64,000 nucleotides of DNA from Anthostomella pinea (taxonomy: Eukaryota; Ascomycota; Sordariomycetes; Xylariales; Xylariaceae), in the NCBI GenBank assembly GCA_963556695.1, contig CAUWAG010000010.1, forward strand, positions 5,208,001 through 5,272,000, given 5' to 3'. Both the position numbers and the translations under genes were made by a program. The notes beneath the pieces are model-generated. The model made no database searches. It saw only the letters and a list, made by a program, of their open reading frames with translations, and was not told the DNA's origin. Positions 63,160 through 64,000 of the stretch are shown in pieces. Every line of letters starts with the position of its first letter. Position 1 is the stretch's first letter.

Positions 63160-64000
63160 CGTTATCGTAAACATAGTTATTAAAAAGACATTAAAATAAA
63201 AAGAATAGGTCGGCATTACGCCGTTAGCTTTTTTGCTTGATCATAGCAGTATATTTATTTTATAAAACTTTATTATTATTATAAATAAATGAAGAATACA
63301 GGATATTTATAGACCTTTAACACTATATAAAACCGTTAAATTCGTGAAGATATACAATCGTATTATTTAGATGATTATTAAGACATTAATAATACAGACT
63401 ATCGAGTAGTTTAATGACTCTTGTTATTTAAATAATAAAAATTAACATCTTATTTTTTTAAATGATAAAGTCAGTTTATAATTTCGATATTGCTAACTTA
63501 AGCTTTGCTCTATTTAAGATATTATACGATTACATTATTCAAAATACGTTTAATCGAAAGTAGCTTTTAATGAAATGATAATAATTAAAGCGTTTAAAAA
63601 GCGTATATTCAAATTACTTACTAATAAATAATAAATAAAATTAGCTATTAAACGTTCCGGCCGTATTTTATATTATAAGAAAGTATTTGTTAGCGTTATA
63701 AAATAACCGTATTAAAGGTAATGCTTGATTTGAATCAAGAAGGCTTCTAATTAACTAAAAGATTATAATAGAACAAAAGAGCATGAAGTAAGGCAAGCTA
63801 AAAGTTAACTAGCGAAGTTTTTTTCAAATAAAACGTTATAATATATATTGTACCTTTAAATTATAATTTTTTGCAAAAATTATCAAAAGCTTCAATTATG
63901 ACCAAAATATGTTAAAACCATTCATATTTTATTTGATATACTTTTTTAACTGTAAGTGACTAATAATTACGGGTCTTTTTACGTTAACGTTTTAAACGCC
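63160..64000. other. AT-rich desert
   Basis: No gene or element end recognised. CpG-containing AT-rich texture like the other mutated regions. Confidence 0.6.

Overview
The window looks like an AT-rich, repeat-dense compartment of a filamentous ascomycete (Pezizomycotina) genome. I see no host protein-coding gene and no functional RNA gene. The evidence is: (i) long stretches of T/A-rich DNA in which TpA is very common and CpA/TpG look scarcer than CpG, the expected footprint of repeat-induced point mutation (RIP); (ii) fungal-type transposons (Tc1, Fot/pogo, Tad-like LINE) standing out as GC-richer islands; (iii) long triplet microsatellites. The species cannot be named from the sequence. 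Nearly every open reading frame over 60 codons outside the islands is a chance or low-complexity ORF.

Layout. 580-3300: an old AT-rich repeat (here R1), split by a Tc1 DD34E element (770-2122) and by a solo LTR with a perfect GATAT target duplication (2917-3115). A second R1 copy at 35190-36330 lacks both insertions and so serves as an empty site for each. 4021-5878: a full-length but decayed Fot/pogo element (copy A), followed at 5900-6089 by a second kind of solo LTR. 6693-6894, 29595-29796 and 39752-39953: three 202-bp solo LTRs of one TGTTGG...CCAACA (copia-like) family. 12386-12843: a compound (GAA)n-(AAT)n microsatellite. 14974-15168: an inverted copy of the first solo LTR, sitting in a relic of a terminal-inverted-repeat element. 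That element (here MT1) has four bounded copies at 19497-20205, 24519-25101, 34257-34869 and 49743-50311. 27703-28859 and 43558-44714: two almost identical, oppositely oriented, 1157-bp deletion derivatives of the Fot/pogo element (copies B and C). 55449-55663: another LTR-like island with a perfect ATAAC duplication. 58211-63157: a second large Fot/pogo element (copy D).

The most informative region is 58.2-63.2 kb, a three-level nest. Pogo copy D was hit by a 5'-truncated Tad-like LINE (58378-60526; 14-bp target duplication) and, independently, by the 3' end of another LINE with a (CAA)n tail (61661-62595; 12-bp duplication). That second fragment was in turn hit by a 565-bp element (61946-62510). 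The 565-bp element has a tRNA-like head with A and B boxes, an unrelated body, and a 3' end closely matching the 3' end of the first LINE, and it is flanked by a perfect 12-bp duplication: a tRNA-derived SINE that appears to borrow the tail of its partner LINE.

No host pathway is encoded. The relationships are those of parasites and hosts among mobile elements: B and C need transposase supplied in trans, the SINE needs LINE reverse transcriptase, and an AT-rich mutated base layer has been repeatedly invaded by younger, less mutated elements. All homologies were judged by eye; percentages are rough hand counts.
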